Below, piece by piece: positions 18,368 through 27,414 of a DNA stretch of 64,000 nt. This DNA comes from MFD04580-c1 sp963702995 (GTDB lineage: Bacteria; Planctomycetota; Phycisphaerae; Tepidisphaerales; Tepidisphaeraceae). A program made the translations under genes and the position numbers. Every line of letters begins with the position of its first letter. Within the stretch, counting starts at the first letter, position 1. A model generated the notes under the pieces. The model was not told the DNA's origin, ran no database searches, and worked only from the letters and a program-made list of their open reading frames with translations. The stretch lies in the NCBI GenBank assembly GCA_963702995.1, contig OY969783.1, forward strand, positions 5,332,001-5,396,000, in the 5' to 3' direction.

Positions 18368-19612
18368 ATGCGCTGGGCTGCCGTCACCCTTATGGAAGAA
18401 GCTCTACCTTCCGATCCCGATACCGAATCGTCTGGCCTGGCCAGGCCCCCGCCCAACCTTCGGATCACCCTTTGGGGCGTCCAGGGGAGCTGCCCCATCT
18501 TCCCCACGTCCGACGAAATTCGCGCCTATGCCCGCCGCGTGGCTGTTTACACGGTCGAAAAGGCGCTGGCCGATCTGGCCCGCCGCGCCGACCAGGGCAA
18601 TTGCGGTGCCGACCTGTTGCGGAGCCTGGCCGCGCCCGAAGCGGCCGCCGCCTATCAGGAGACGCTGGGCCTGCCGGACCTCCCCGTCTACGGCGGCGAA
18701 ACAACCTGCGTGCAGGTCGAAACCGCCGAAGGGAACATCCTCCTTCTTGACCTGGGCACGGGGCTGCGGGAGTGCTCCAACCGGCTGCTCAAACGATGGA
18801 AGGGCCTGGAGCGACGGGAGATCTTCGTCTTCGGCTCGCACCAGCATCTCGACCATCGGATGGGGCTCACCTTCTCAAGCCTCTGCTACGAGCGGGAGCG
18901 GCCGTTCACCCTGCGGATGCACGGTACGCACGAATTTCTCCGCGCGCTCGACGAGCGATACGGGATGTTCTCGCACACGCTGCACCCGACGACGCACCTC
19001 GACGACCCGCTCGACTGGCGCATGATGTCGGCGACGTTCATCGGGACAGAGCTTCGTCGGGAAGGGGCGGCCGCCGACGGATCGACCCCCCCTTGGGACG
19101 TGAAGCCGCTTTCCGAGCCCGTCGCCATCGGCGCCACGCGGGTGACGGCGTTCGAGGTCTACCACGGCCCGACGCAGTGCCTGGCGTACAAGGTGACGCA
19201 CGGCGGGTCGAGCTTTGTCTTCTGCACCGATCATGAACTTCGGCACGGCGACGACGCGGGCGACCCGAGACAGGTGCGGAGCCAGGCGGCCGAGGAGGAA
19301 CTGCTGCGGCAATGCCATGGCGCGACCGCCGCCTACTTTGACGGGCAGTACTTTTTAGAGGAGTACCTGGGGCGGAAGGCGATCGGCGCGTCGCCCGCGA
19401 TGAGCCGCATCGACTGGGGGCACGGGTGCGTCGAGGATGCCGTTCGGCGCGCGATGCAGTGCCGGATCAGCCGCACGCTGATCGGCCACCACGACCCGGA
19501 ACGCCAGTGGGACCGGCGCGTCGAGAGCGACCAGCGCCTCCTGCGCGACAGCCTGGCGGCCGGCCTGCGAGTGGAGCTGGCGAAGGCGGGGGATGTGATC
19601 GAGCTGGCATGA
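18368..19612 (+). CDS. MBL-fold metallo-hydrolase
   Basis: About 414 aa. The N-terminal WGVQGSCPIFP resembles the opening strand of a class of MBL-fold phosphodiesterases. The metal site appears as FGSHQHLDHRMGL (the HxHxDH motif), with further candidates in the VYHGPTQCLAYKV, CTDHELRHGD and GHHDPERQWD segments. A helical insert of about 60 residues lies between the first strand and the metal motif. The start is uncertain: 18368 and 18392 are both ATG and neither has a clear ribosome binding site. Predicted soluble hydrolase; the substrate is unknown and the neighbours give no hint. Confidence 0.8.
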   Translation: MRWAAVTLMEEALPSDPDTESSGLARPPPNLRITLWGVQGSCPIFPTSDEIRAYARRVAVYTVEKALADLARRADQGNCGADLLRSLAAPEAAAAYQETLGLPDLPVYGGETTCVQVETAEGNILLLDLGTGLRECSNRLLKRWKGLERREIFVFGSHQHLDHRMGLTFSSLCYERERPFTLRMHGTHEFLRALDERYGMFSHTLHPTTHLDDPLDWRMMSATFIGTELRREGAAADGSTPPWDVKPLSEPVAIGATRVTAFEVYHGPTQCLAYKVTHGGSSFVFCTDHELRHGDDAGDPRQVRSQAAEEELLRQCHGATAAYFDGQYFLEEYLGRKAIGASPAMSRIDWGHGCVEDAVRRAMQCRISRTLIGHHDPERQWDRRVESDQRLLRDSLAAGLRVELAKAGDVIELA

Positions 19613-19767
19613 GCTCCCAATCCGAAACCCGAAGCACGAAACCCGAAGGAAGAAGAAAACGGAAAAGGTTGAAAGGGGAGGCGCGGAAATCGAGAGCATT
19701 CGGTGCGCCGTGGCCTTAAATGCAAAATGCATCATTGCCACAGATGAAGGCAAGATGAACACAGATA

Positions 19768-19987
19768 AGAGGGAAGGATGAAGGCGGAAGGTGAAGGATG
19801 AAGGGGAGACGGATAGGAGGGAGACGGATAAGAGGGAAGGATGAAGGCGGAACGTGAAGGATGAAGGGGAGACGGATAAGAGGGGGACGGATAAGAGGGA
19901 AGGATGAAGGCGGAAGGTGAAGGCTGAAGGGGAGACGGGCGCCGATTCTTCTCCCCTACTTCATCCTTCGCCTTCATCCTTCATCCT
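19768..19987. repeat. 63-bp tandem repeat, three units, with an inverted tail
   Basis: Units begin at 19768, 19831 and 19894. Each contains GAAGGATGAAGGCGGAA, GTGAAGGATGAAGGGGA and GACGGATAAGAGGG-like blocks. After the third unit, 19955-19987 carries the complement (CTTCATCCTTCGCCTTCATC), so the region can form a hairpin with the repeats. There is no coding frame. Shorter GAAGGATGAAGG runs also occur at 16900-16950. The 3' end touches the stop of the oxidoreductase gene on the other strand. Confidence 0.75.
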
Positions 19988-21116
19988 TTCGTCTTCACCC
20001 CAATGATTCCGCGGCGATCGACGCCACGATTCGGCTCGCGGTCTCCACCGCGGCCAAGCCGTCTTCCACCGTCACTTCGGGGATCGATCCTTCGCGGATG
20101 GCGGTGACGAAGCTCTTCGAGCTCGGCGCGGAGCGGCTCGATGTCGTCTATTTTCAGTTCCTCGACGTGGACAATGTCGGCGTAGTTGAGGCCCGTCAGG
20201 TCCTCGATCTCGCCGGCGCGGATCCGGGCGACGGCGTCGCGGATCGCGTCGAGGTTGCCGCTGCGCCGCGCGACGATCCCGTACCGCTTCTGATAGTCGA
20301 GCGAGACATAAGCGTCGGGCGAGAAGACGCGCAACCGCCGCTCGGTCTTCAGCGCCAGGCGGCTGGCCGTGACGTTGGCGACGCAGCCGTTCTCGAACGT
20401 CAGCCGGGCGTTGCAGATATCTTCCACTTCGCCGATGACGCTGACGCCGGTCGCGTCGATCTTCGCGACAGGGCTCTGGGCCAGCCGCAGGACGATGTCG
20501 ATGTCGTGGATCATCATGTCGAGCACCACGCCGACGTCGATGCTCCGGAACGTCAGGGGGCTGATCCGTGTCACTTCCATGAAGCGGGGCTTGATGCCCA
20601 GGCGCGTCATCGCGCGGATGGCGGGGTTGAACCGTTCAATGTGGCCCACCTGAACCGTCGCGCCGCTCCGCCGGGCCGCACCGACAATCCGGCGGCGTCG
20701 GCGACGTCCTTGGCGAGCGGCTTTTCAACCAGGCATGCGACGCGGCTGGCGAGGCATCGCTCGGCGACGTCGGCGTGGAACTTGGTTGGCACGGCGATCG
20801 TGACGGCCAGGGCCCGGCCCTCGCGCCCGCCCGGGCCGTCGTGCGGGAGGACGTCGTCCAGCCGGGTGAAGGCGTTGCAGTTGTATTCTTCAGCGACGGC
20901 GGCCGCCGTCTCGGGGTTGGCGTCATAGACGCCGATCAGCTTGACCTGGGGCATCTGCGAATAGACGCGGGCATGCAGCCTGCCCATGCGGCCGCAGCCG
21001 ATCACCGCGACCGGGATCGGGTCAGGCCAGTCACCCCCGCCCGGCGGCAAAGAGCGGCCACGCGAAGCGAGCGGGGAGGGAGTGGATGAGCCGGTAGGGG
21101 CGTTCGATATCGACAC
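19981..21116 (-). pseudogene. Gfo/Idh/MocA-family oxidoreductase, frameshifted
   Basis: The N-terminal Rossmann domain (PVAVIGCGRMGRLHARVYSQ, LIGVYDANPETAAAVAEEYN) binds NAD(P), and CLVEKPLAKDVADAAGL is the family's EKP motif. The frame breaks near 20681-20687; the next frame continues ATVQVGHIERFNPAIRAM and MMIHDIDIVLRLAQSPVAKI, the conserved substrate-side domain. One lost base restores a protein of about 378 aa. It is the last gene of a minus-strand block lpxC-fabZ, lpxA, oxidoreductase. In some bacteria a Gfo/Idh/MocA enzyme next to lpxA (GnnA) oxidises UDP-GlcNAc so that lipid A becomes amide-linked; that role is an inference from position only. Confidence 0.82.
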
Positions 21117-21251
21117 GGCCGCGATGGTAGCAACCGAGGCCGCGGTTGTCGCATCGGGACGAGCGCCGTCGGGTTCCCGTATCGCACGTATCGCCTGCCG
21201 CCGCGACCCCTGGTTCGACGTGAGGCCGCGGGCGGCTTCCGGGAAGGGTCG

Positions 21252-22364
21252 TCAGACGCCCGCGGGAGCTTCGGCGGCGCCGTTCATCGGCCCCTCAAGC
21301 GTGGCGGGCGATGGTTTCGCGACGGGTGGTGGCGCGGCGGACAGAGGAGTGCCGATATCGGCCGTTCCGTTCGTCGATGCCTCGGGGCCAGCCGGGGCCG
21401 CGGGGGTGGTGAGCTGGACGACATTCCCCGCCAGGTCCGACGCTACTTCGGGGAGCCGCATGCGGAAGCTCTCTAAGTAGCGGCCGTTGCGGCCCTGATC
21501 GCGCTGGCGCAGGAATTCGATCATCCGCTTCACGTGCGGATTCAGCGCTGGCGTCGATTCGAACTCCGCCATCGCGATCGAAAAGGGCTTGCGGCGAAGG
21601 AACAGCCGCCGGACGGCATTATCCAGTGCGGCGATGTCGTCGGGGGTGAAGCCCGCCCGGGCAAGCCCCACCTTGTTCAACCCGCGCACCTCGTCCTCGC
21701 CGTCCACTTTCACGAATGGGGGGACATCGTGATGGATACGCGATGCGCCGCCGAGATAGGCGTGCTGGCCGACGGTCACGAAATGATGAATCCCCACCAG
21801 CCCCATCATCGACACATAGTCCCCCACGGCGACGTGCCCGGCGATCATCACGTTGTTGCTGATCACGCAGTGGCTGCCGATGCGGGCGTCGTGCCCGATG
21901 TGGCTGTTCACCATGAACAAATTGTCGTTCCCGATGACGGTCACCCCGCCCCCTTTTTCCGTGCCGACGTGCAGCGTCACGGCTTCGCGGAAGGCGTTGC
22001 GGTCGCCGATCTCCAGACGGGTGGGGGCGCCCTTGTACTTCTTGTCCTGCGGGGCGGTGCCGATGACCGAGTTGGGGAAGAAGATGTTCTCGCGGCCGAT
22101 GGTCGTGTGGCCGACCACCGTTACGCTGTTCAGCAATTTGCACCCCGGGCCGATCGTCACATCCGGGCCGACGACGCAGAACGGACCGATCTCCACGCCG
22201 TCGGCGATCTCGGCCTTGGGGTGGACGACCGCCTGCGGAGAGATTCGCGGCTGCTCGTCGGAGAAGAAGCGGAAGTTAAACAGGTAACGGAACCAAGCCG
22301 GTCGCTTGGTGGGCGGGCTGTGCTGAGCGGTCAATTCAACGGGTTTAACGGTGTTTGGTTCCAT
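21252..22364 (-). CDS. lpxA: UDP-N-acetylglucosamine acyltransferase LpxA
   Basis: 370 aa. Catalyses the first step of lipid A synthesis, transfer of a 3-hydroxyacyl chain from ACP to UDP-GlcNAc, in the cytoplasm. The left-handed beta-helix hexapeptide repeats run from about residue 40 to 220. The catalytic His equivalent to E. coli His125 is His158 in NSHIGHDARIG. The family C-terminal helices follow (GLNKVGLARAGFTPDDIAAL). Compared with the usual ~262 aa it has a 40-residue N-terminal extension and an Ala/Pro-rich C-terminal tail of about 55 residues. I take the ATG at 22364. It lies 97 bp after lpxC-fabZ on the same strand. Confidence 0.93.
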   Translation of the reverse strand: MEPNTVKPVELTAQHSPPTKRPAWFRYLFNFRFFSDEQPRISPQAVVHPKAEIADGVEIGPFCVVGPDVTIGPGCKLLNSVTVVGHTTIGRENIFFPNSVIGTAPQDKKYKGAPTRLEIGDRNAFREAVTLHVGTEKGGGVTVIGNDNLFMVNSHIGHDARIGSHCVISNNVMIAGHVAVGDYVSMMGLVGIHHFVTVGQHAYLGGASRIHHDVPPFVKVDGEDEVRGLNKVGLARAGFTPDDIAALDNAVRRLFLRRKPFSIAMAEFESTPALNPHVKRMIEFLRQRDQGRNGRYLESFRMRLPEVASDLAGNVVQLTTPAAPAGPEASTNGTADIGTPLSAAPPPVAKPSPATLEGPMNGAAEAPAGV

Positions 22365-22461
22365 CGGTTCAACCGGGGTGCCCGGCACACACGCGATACA
22401 ATCCCTTTCGGTCCCACCGGTCAAGCCGGGAGTTGATGTCTCGCGCCGGCAACCGCAAAGG

Positions 22462-23817
22462 CTACACCGGCTCCGCATCGACAAGCATGAACTTGATATC
22501 CGCTTCGCACGCCAGCTTGTCTTCGACAAAGGCCTTGCAGCGAACATGCCCCGTGCGGCTCTTTACTCGGACCGCCACCGCTTCCAGGATCAACTGATCT
22601 CCGGGCACCACCGGATGTCGCATCTTAACCTTATCCATGCTCAACAGAATCGCAAGCTTACCCGTGTGCTCGAGTTTGGTGCTCAAAAGCAGCCCCCCGA
22701 GCTGCGCCATCGCCTCGACGATCAGCACGCCAGGCATGATCGGCGTGCCGGGGTAATGGCCCTGGAAGAAGATGTCGTTGAAGGTGACGTTCTTGATCCC
22801 CGTCGCCTTGTAGTCGCCCACGATCTCCAGGACCCGGTCCACCATCAGCATCGGATAGCGGTGGGGGAGGATCCGCTGGATGCGGCGGATGTCCATCTCC
22901 GCATCGCGGTGGACGAGGGATTGCCTTTGCGTCGAGGCTTCGTGCTCGAGCAGGCGCTTGGCCATCAGGTGGTTCAGCTTGTGGCCGCTCTTGCTTGCGA
23001 TGATGCGCCCGCGGATCGGGCGGCCGACGAGGAACAGGTCGCCGATCAGGTCGAGCAGCTTGTGCCGGGCGCACTCATCGGCAAACCGAAAGGCGTTGTC
23101 CACTGGCCCGTCCGGCGCGATGACGAGCAACTCCTGCGGCGTCAGATGCTTGCCAAGCCCGCGAGCCCGGAGTTCCTTGGCTTCGTTCTCAAAGACGAAT
23201 GTCCGGGCGGGGGCGATCTGGGTGGCGAAATCGTCGTCCCCTAGCCGAAAGCTGACGGTTTGTCGCCCGACCGGCGGAGGCGCCTCAAACTCGTACATGA
23301 TCTCAAGGCGGTCGGTCGGCCCCGGGAGGGCGGCGATCGTTGCCCCTTCCAGGGTGACCTGGATCGGCTTCTTAATGATGAGCGGCTCGCGGCGGGCCTC
23401 TTGTTCGACGATCCCGGCTTCCTGAATCGCCTCGACAAATGGGCGGCTGCTTCCGTCCCCGCCCGGCAGCTCCCCGATGTTCCCTCCGGAGACGCGGACC
23501 ACGGCATTGTCGATCTGCATCCCCGACAGGGCCGCCATGCAATGCTCGACGGTCTCGACAAAGAGCGTCCCGTTTCGCAAGCACGTGCGCCGAGGGCGGT
23601 TAAGCACGTTTTCGACCAGGGCGGGGATGGTGGCGACCTTGCCATCCTGCTCGCGGACGAACGTAATGCCATGGCCCGCTTCGGCCGGGGCGAAGGTCAG
23701 CGTCGCAGTTTCTCCAGAGAATAGGCCCGGCCCGACCAGCGAAGCCTCGCGTGAAATTGTCCGCTGCCGCTCATTCACCACGCGTGCTACCGCCCGCCAT
23801 AAGTCGCCTCGTCCCAC
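22462..23817 (-). CDS. lpxC-fabZ: bifunctional LpxC deacetylase / FabZ dehydratase
   Basis: 451 aa natural fusion, as known in Bacteroidota and planctomycetes. Residues 16-300 are the zinc deacetylase LpxC, the committed step of lipid A synthesis: VEHCMAAL (His92), ARHKLLDLIGD (His252, Asp256) as zinc ligands and SGHKLNH (His279) in catalysis. Residues 310-451 are FabZ, the (3R)-hydroxyacyl-ACP dehydratase, with GHYPGTPIMPGVLIVEAMAQ (His354, Glu368). A GTG at 23817 is the longest start; a GTG at 23778 would place the start right before NERQRTISREASLVG, the usual LpxC beginning. It heads the lipid A gene block, implying an outer membrane with lipopolysaccharide. Confidence 0.96.
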   Translation of the reverse strand: MGRGDLWRAVARVVNERQRTISREASLVGPGLFSGETATLTFAPAEAGHGITFVREQDGKVATIPALVENVLNRPRRTCLRNGTLFVETVEHCMAALSGMQIDNAVVRVSGGNIGELPGGDGSSRPFVEAIQEAGIVEQEARREPLIIKKPIQVTLEGATIAALPGPTDRLEIMYEFEAPPPVGRQTVSFRLGDDDFATQIAPARTFVFENEAKELRARGLGKHLTPQELLVIAPDGPVDNAFRFADECARHKLLDLIGDLFLVGRPIRGRIIASKSGHKLNHLMAKRLLEHEASTQRQSLVHRDAEMDIRRIQRILPHRYPMLMVDRVLEIVGDYKATGIKNVTFNDIFFQGHYPGTPIMPGVLIVEAMAQLGGLLLSTKLEHTGKLAILLSMDKVKMRHPVVPGDQLILEAVAVRVKSRTGHVRCKAFVEDKLACEADIKFMLVDAEPV

Positions 23818-24089
23818 GCAAGCCTTTCCGGGCTTGCCAAGCTGTCAGAGTATACCGATGCGGCCGCAAACTGAAACACGCCGTCCTGTGTTTCCGCCGC
23901 GGATGCGCGCTCTCCTCCCGCAAATTAAGCCGCGGTCGCCACGGAAGATGCGAGGAGCGATACACAATATCGACCCGGCGCCCGCGCCGTGGCAAGGCGG
24001 CATTACGGCGGAGATCGGATGTGGACTCTCCGGCCGATTTACACCGGCGGCCTCTTCAGACGAGCGGTCATTGGTGTACGCGTTTTAGC

Positions 24090-24296
24090 ACTACAGCGCT
24101 GATCAGGCATAGAGCCTTGCGAACAGGAGAAATCCGAAGCACGAACCTTCCAAGAAGCTGAAACGAAGACGAAGCGGAGAACATCGCAGTCGCTTGGATC
24201 TGGTTTCTTCCTTATCCGCTTGCTCATTCCTTCGGATTTCGTGCTTCGGATTTCGAGATTTGCCATGACGCCGCCGTACATAGCTAGCGCTGTAGT
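24090..24296. repeat. MITE-like element, copy B (207 bp)
   Basis: Best preserved copy: 11-bp perfect terminal inverted repeats ACTACAGCGCT at 24090-24100 and AGCGCTGTAGT at 24286-24296, with the inner inverted repeat AATCCGAAGCACGAA / TTCGTGCTTCGGATT. It occupies most of the gap between lpxC-fabZ and the GMC oxidoreductase gene. The remainder of that gap (23818-24089) holds no gene I can support. Confidence 0.8.
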
Positions 24297-24349
24297 ATGA
24301 GGCGCTTCAAGGCCGCGGCCGCGATTCAAACTCTAGCGAGGTTCCCCAC

Positions 24350-26143
24350 ATGGGGCTCATTTCTGTTGGCGATGCGAAGCCCGAGTACGACGTGATCATC
24401 GTCGGCTCCGGCGCGGGCGGCGGGCAGTCGGCGTACACCCTGACGCTTGCGGGCCTGAAGTGCCTCATGCTCGAGGCCGGCCGCAGCTACGACCCGGTCA
24501 CGGAAACGCCGATGTTCAACATCCCCACCCAGGCCCCCCTGATGGGGGAGAGCACGCCCGACAAGCCGTTTGGCTTCTACGATGCGACGGTCGGCGGCGG
24601 CTGGGACGTGCTGGGCGAGCCTTATACCCATGCCCCTGGCCCGCTCCATGAGAAGTTCCAGTGGTGGCGCCCGCGCATGCTGGGCGGCCGCACCAATCAC
24701 TGGGGGCGGATCTCGCTCCGCAACGGCCCTTACGATTTCAAGCCCCGCTCGCGCGACGGGTTGGGGTTTGACTGGCCGATCGCCTACGAAGACCTTGACC
24801 CCTACTACACCAAGGTCGAACTGCTGATCGGCGTCTACGGGACGAACACCGGGTTTGAGAACACGCCGGACTCGCCCGAAGGCATCCTGCTCCCGCCGCC
24901 CAAGGGCCGGGCCGCCGAGCTACTCTCGCAAAAGTACGGCAAGAAGCTGGGGATCCCGGTTGTGCCGATCCACCGCGCCGTCCTGACGACCCACCAGGAT
25001 TACATGCACGCCCCGCAGAAGCTGCACCCGGGGAACGCCTGGGCGCAGAAGATCGTGCGCGAGGCGATGAAGGATCGAAACGCCTGCTTCTGGGCGACGC
25101 CGTGCGGCCGCGGCTGCAACGTGAAGGCCAACTACCAATCAACAACGGTCCACCTGCCGCCTGCGCTGGAGACCGGCAACCTCGACATCATCTCCAACGC
25201 GCACGCCCGCGAGGTCCTGGTCAACAAGGAGGGGAAGGCGACAGGCGTCCTGTTCATCGACAAGACCACCGGCAAAGAAGAACGCGCCCGTGGCAAGGCC
25301 GTGATCGTGGCGGCCGGGGCGTGCGAGTCGGTGCGGCTGCTGCTTAATTCGCCCGGGAAGGGCGCTTCAGTCGCCAATTCATCCGGTCTGGTCGGGAAGT
25401 ACGTGATGGACACGGTGGGGGCGAACCTGTCCGGCCGCGTGCCGATGCTCGAGAACCTTCCGCCGCATAACGAGGATGGCGCCGGCGGTGGGCACTTCTA
25501 TGCCCCCTGGTGGGGCTACCAGCGGCAGAAGGCGGGCAAGCTCGATTTCGCCCGTGGCTATCACATTGAGATGGGCGGCACGCGCTCGATGCCGGGCGGC
25601 AGCAACCCCGTGTCGGACGACCTGACCGAAGGAAGCTACGGCACCAGGTTCAAGGAAGACGCCCGCCGCTATTACGGCACCCACATCGGCTATGCCGCCC
25701 GCGGCGAGATGATCCCCAATGAGAACAGCTACGCCGAGCTGGACCCTGAGGTGAAGGACAAGTGGGGCATCCCGGTCGTGAAGTTCAACTGGAAGTGGAG
25801 CTCCCACGAGATCAACCAGTGCCTGCACGCCCGCCGGACGTTCGCCGAGTTGATCGAGTCCATGGGCGGCACCGTCAGCGGCGGCAAGGACTTCACGCCC
25901 GAGAACAGCATCGAGCGCCCGGGGAGCATCATCCACGAGGTGGGCGGGGCGATCACCGGCGCCGACCCGAAGAAATCGGTCTGCAACGGCTTCGGGCAGA
26001 CCTGGGATGTGAAGAACCTGTTCCTCTGCGACGGCGCCCCCTTCGCCTCCAACGCCGACAAGAACCCCACGCTGACGATCATGGCCCTCGCTTGGCGCGC
26101 CTGCGATTACCTGGTGGACCAGGCGAAGAAAGGAAACCTGTGA
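24350..26143 (+). CDS. GMC-family FAD-dependent oxidoreductase
   Basis: 597 aa. The FAD-binding motif is DVIIVGSGAGGGQSAYTLTL at the N-terminus, followed by TVGGGWDVLGEPYTHAPGPL and the LGGRTNHWGRISLR stretch typical of the gluconate/sorbitol dehydrogenase branch of GMC enzymes. The C-terminal substrate/FAD block contains IHEVGGAITGADP and NADKNPTLTIMALAWRA, with the His and Asn of the active site. It oxidises an alcohol or sugar; the substrate cannot be named. GCGAGG precedes the ATG. The stop overlaps the start of the small-subunit gene, so the two are translationally coupled. No cytochrome c subunit follows. Confidence 0.92.
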   Translation: MGLISVGDAKPEYDVIIVGSGAGGGQSAYTLTLAGLKCLMLEAGRSYDPVTETPMFNIPTQAPLMGESTPDKPFGFYDATVGGGWDVLGEPYTHAPGPLHEKFQWWRPRMLGGRTNHWGRISLRNGPYDFKPRSRDGLGFDWPIAYEDLDPYYTKVELLIGVYGTNTGFENTPDSPEGILLPPPKGRAAELLSQKYGKKLGIPVVPIHRAVLTTHQDYMHAPQKLHPGNAWAQKIVREAMKDRNACFWATPCGRGCNVKANYQSTTVHLPPALETGNLDIISNAHAREVLVNKEGKATGVLFIDKTTGKEERARGKAVIVAAGACESVRLLLNSPGKGASVANSSGLVGKYVMDTVGANLSGRVPMLENLPPHNEDGAGGGHFYAPWWGYQRQKAGKLDFARGYHIEMGGTRSMPGGSNPVSDDLTEGSYGTRFKEDARRYYGTHIGYAARGEMIPNENSYAELDPEVKDKWGIPVVKFNWKWSSHEINQCLHARRTFAELIESMGGTVSGGKDFTPENSIERPGSIIHEVGGAITGADPKKSVCNGFGQTWDVKNLFLCDGAPFASNADKNPTLTIMALAWRACDYLVDQAKKGNL

Positions 26144-26895
26144 AGACGTTCGACGACGCTGCGAAAGAGGGCCTCGCCAAAGCCGCCATGCGGCCGGTGC
26201 CGCTCGGAGTCCCCGGCGCCCCGCGACATGTCTCCCGCCGCGAGGCGATGCAATGGGTGGCGGCCGCGCTGGCCGTCGCCGCGATGCCCATCTCCGAGGC
26301 GGCGGCCGGCAAGGCCGCCCAATTTGACACTGCCCTTCCACCCCCGACCGACCCCAACGCCCCGCGCGGTTACGGCGTCGATGCGGACCTGATCAAGCTG
26401 TACGAGCCCGGCTCGTTCTGGCCGCTCACGTTTACCGACGCCCACCGCCAGACGGCGAAGGCGCTGGCGGATGTGATCCTTCCGGCCGACGCATATGGCC
26501 CTGCGGCCAGCGAATTGGGCGTGGTGGCGATCATCGACGAGTGGGTGTCATCCCCTTACCCCCACACGCAGGCCGATCGCCCTGTCATCCTGGAGGGCCT
26601 CGACTGGCTGGCGGCCGAGTCGCACAAGCGGTTCGGAAAGCCCTTCGACCAACTCGCGGCCGCCCAGCATCGGGCCATCTGCGACGACATCTGCTACATA
26701 AAGAAGGCGACGAAGGAATTTAAGAAGCCCGCCCACTTCTTCAGTCGCTTCCGCTCCATCGCCGCCGGCGCCTACTTCGCGACGCCCGAGGGCTGGAAAG
26801 CGATCGGCTACGTCGGCAACGTCGCCCTCCCCAGCTTCGATGGCCCACCCCCGGAAGTGCTGGAGCGGCTGGGCGTGTCCCAGACAATCGGCTGA
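26140..26895 (+). CDS. gluconate 2-dehydrogenase subunit 3-family protein
   Basis: 251 aa from a GTG that overlaps the upstream stop (GTGA), with AGGAAA just before it. The N-terminus has a twin-arginine-like export signal (SRREAMQWVAAALAVAAMPI), which could carry the folded FAD subunit across the inner membrane. The body (TDAHRQTAKALADVILPADA, DEWVSSPYPHT, FFSRFRSIAAGAYFATPEGW) matches the small subunit 3 of gluconate 2-dehydrogenase-type enzymes. Together with the GMC protein it would form a periplasmic dehydrogenase; electron acceptor unknown. Confidence 0.87.
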   Translation: MKTFDDAAKEGLAKAAMRPVPLGVPGAPRHVSRREAMQWVAAALAVAAMPISEAAAGKAAQFDTALPPPTDPNAPRGYGVDADLIKLYEPGSFWPLTFTDAHRQTAKALADVILPADAYGPAASELGVVAIIDEWVSSPYPHTQADRPVILEGLDWLAAESHKRFGKPFDQLAAAQHRAICDDICYIKKATKEFKKPAHFFSRFRSIAAGAYFATPEGWKAIGYVGNVALPSFDGPPPEVLERLGVSQTIG

Positions 26896-26942
26896 CCGTC
26901 CCACACTCCGATGCCAGCGGCGGCCCCGCTGACCGGCTTTAC

Positions 26943-27194
26943 CCTACAACGCTGATTCGGCGATCAGGCCTTCCCGAATCAGAAAATCCGAAGCACGAAA
27001 TCCCAAGGAAGCTGAAAAGCAGACGAAGCGGAAAACGATGCTCCGTCCGCATCCGCTTTCATCGGTTTTCTTTCTTTCCGCTTGGTCATTCCTTCGGATT
27101 TCGGGCTTCGGATTTTGCCTTCTTCGTTGCGCCGCAGTTCGCGAGGTAGCGCCGTAGTGCGAGTTGTCCTCCGTTGACCAGATAGCGCTGTAGT
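26943..27194. repeat. MITE-like element, copy C, with duplicated right end
   Basis: The left end CCTACAACGCT (26943-26953) and right end AGCGCTGTAGT (27184-27194) match the other two copies. An additional right-end-like sequence, TAGCGCCGTAGTG, lies at about 27146-27158, so the right terminus is duplicated and the element is 252 bp instead of 206. The inner repeat is AATCCGAAGCACGAAATCC / GGATTTCGGGCTTCGGATT. Confidence 0.7.
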
Positions 27195-27414
27195 GTTCAT
27201 CGGCTGACAAAGAGAGAGGATCGTCATAAGTGATCCCTGGGCTAGTCGTACATTCAAGGGCTCGTGTCTTTGCGGAGGCAGTTGCGAGATTTTTTTAACT
27301 TGGACCTGTGCGATTTTTCCGTTGGGGTGGGCGTGGACTGGAGCGGGCGCGTTTACTATTCCTTGCTGGACGTTGCCTGTAATTTTATTGTATATTGGCT
27401 GAACAAGGGTTCAC

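Noticed and set aside
19768..19987. CRISPR array
   Set aside because: Units are 63-bp tandem copies without unique spacers, and no cas gene is present.
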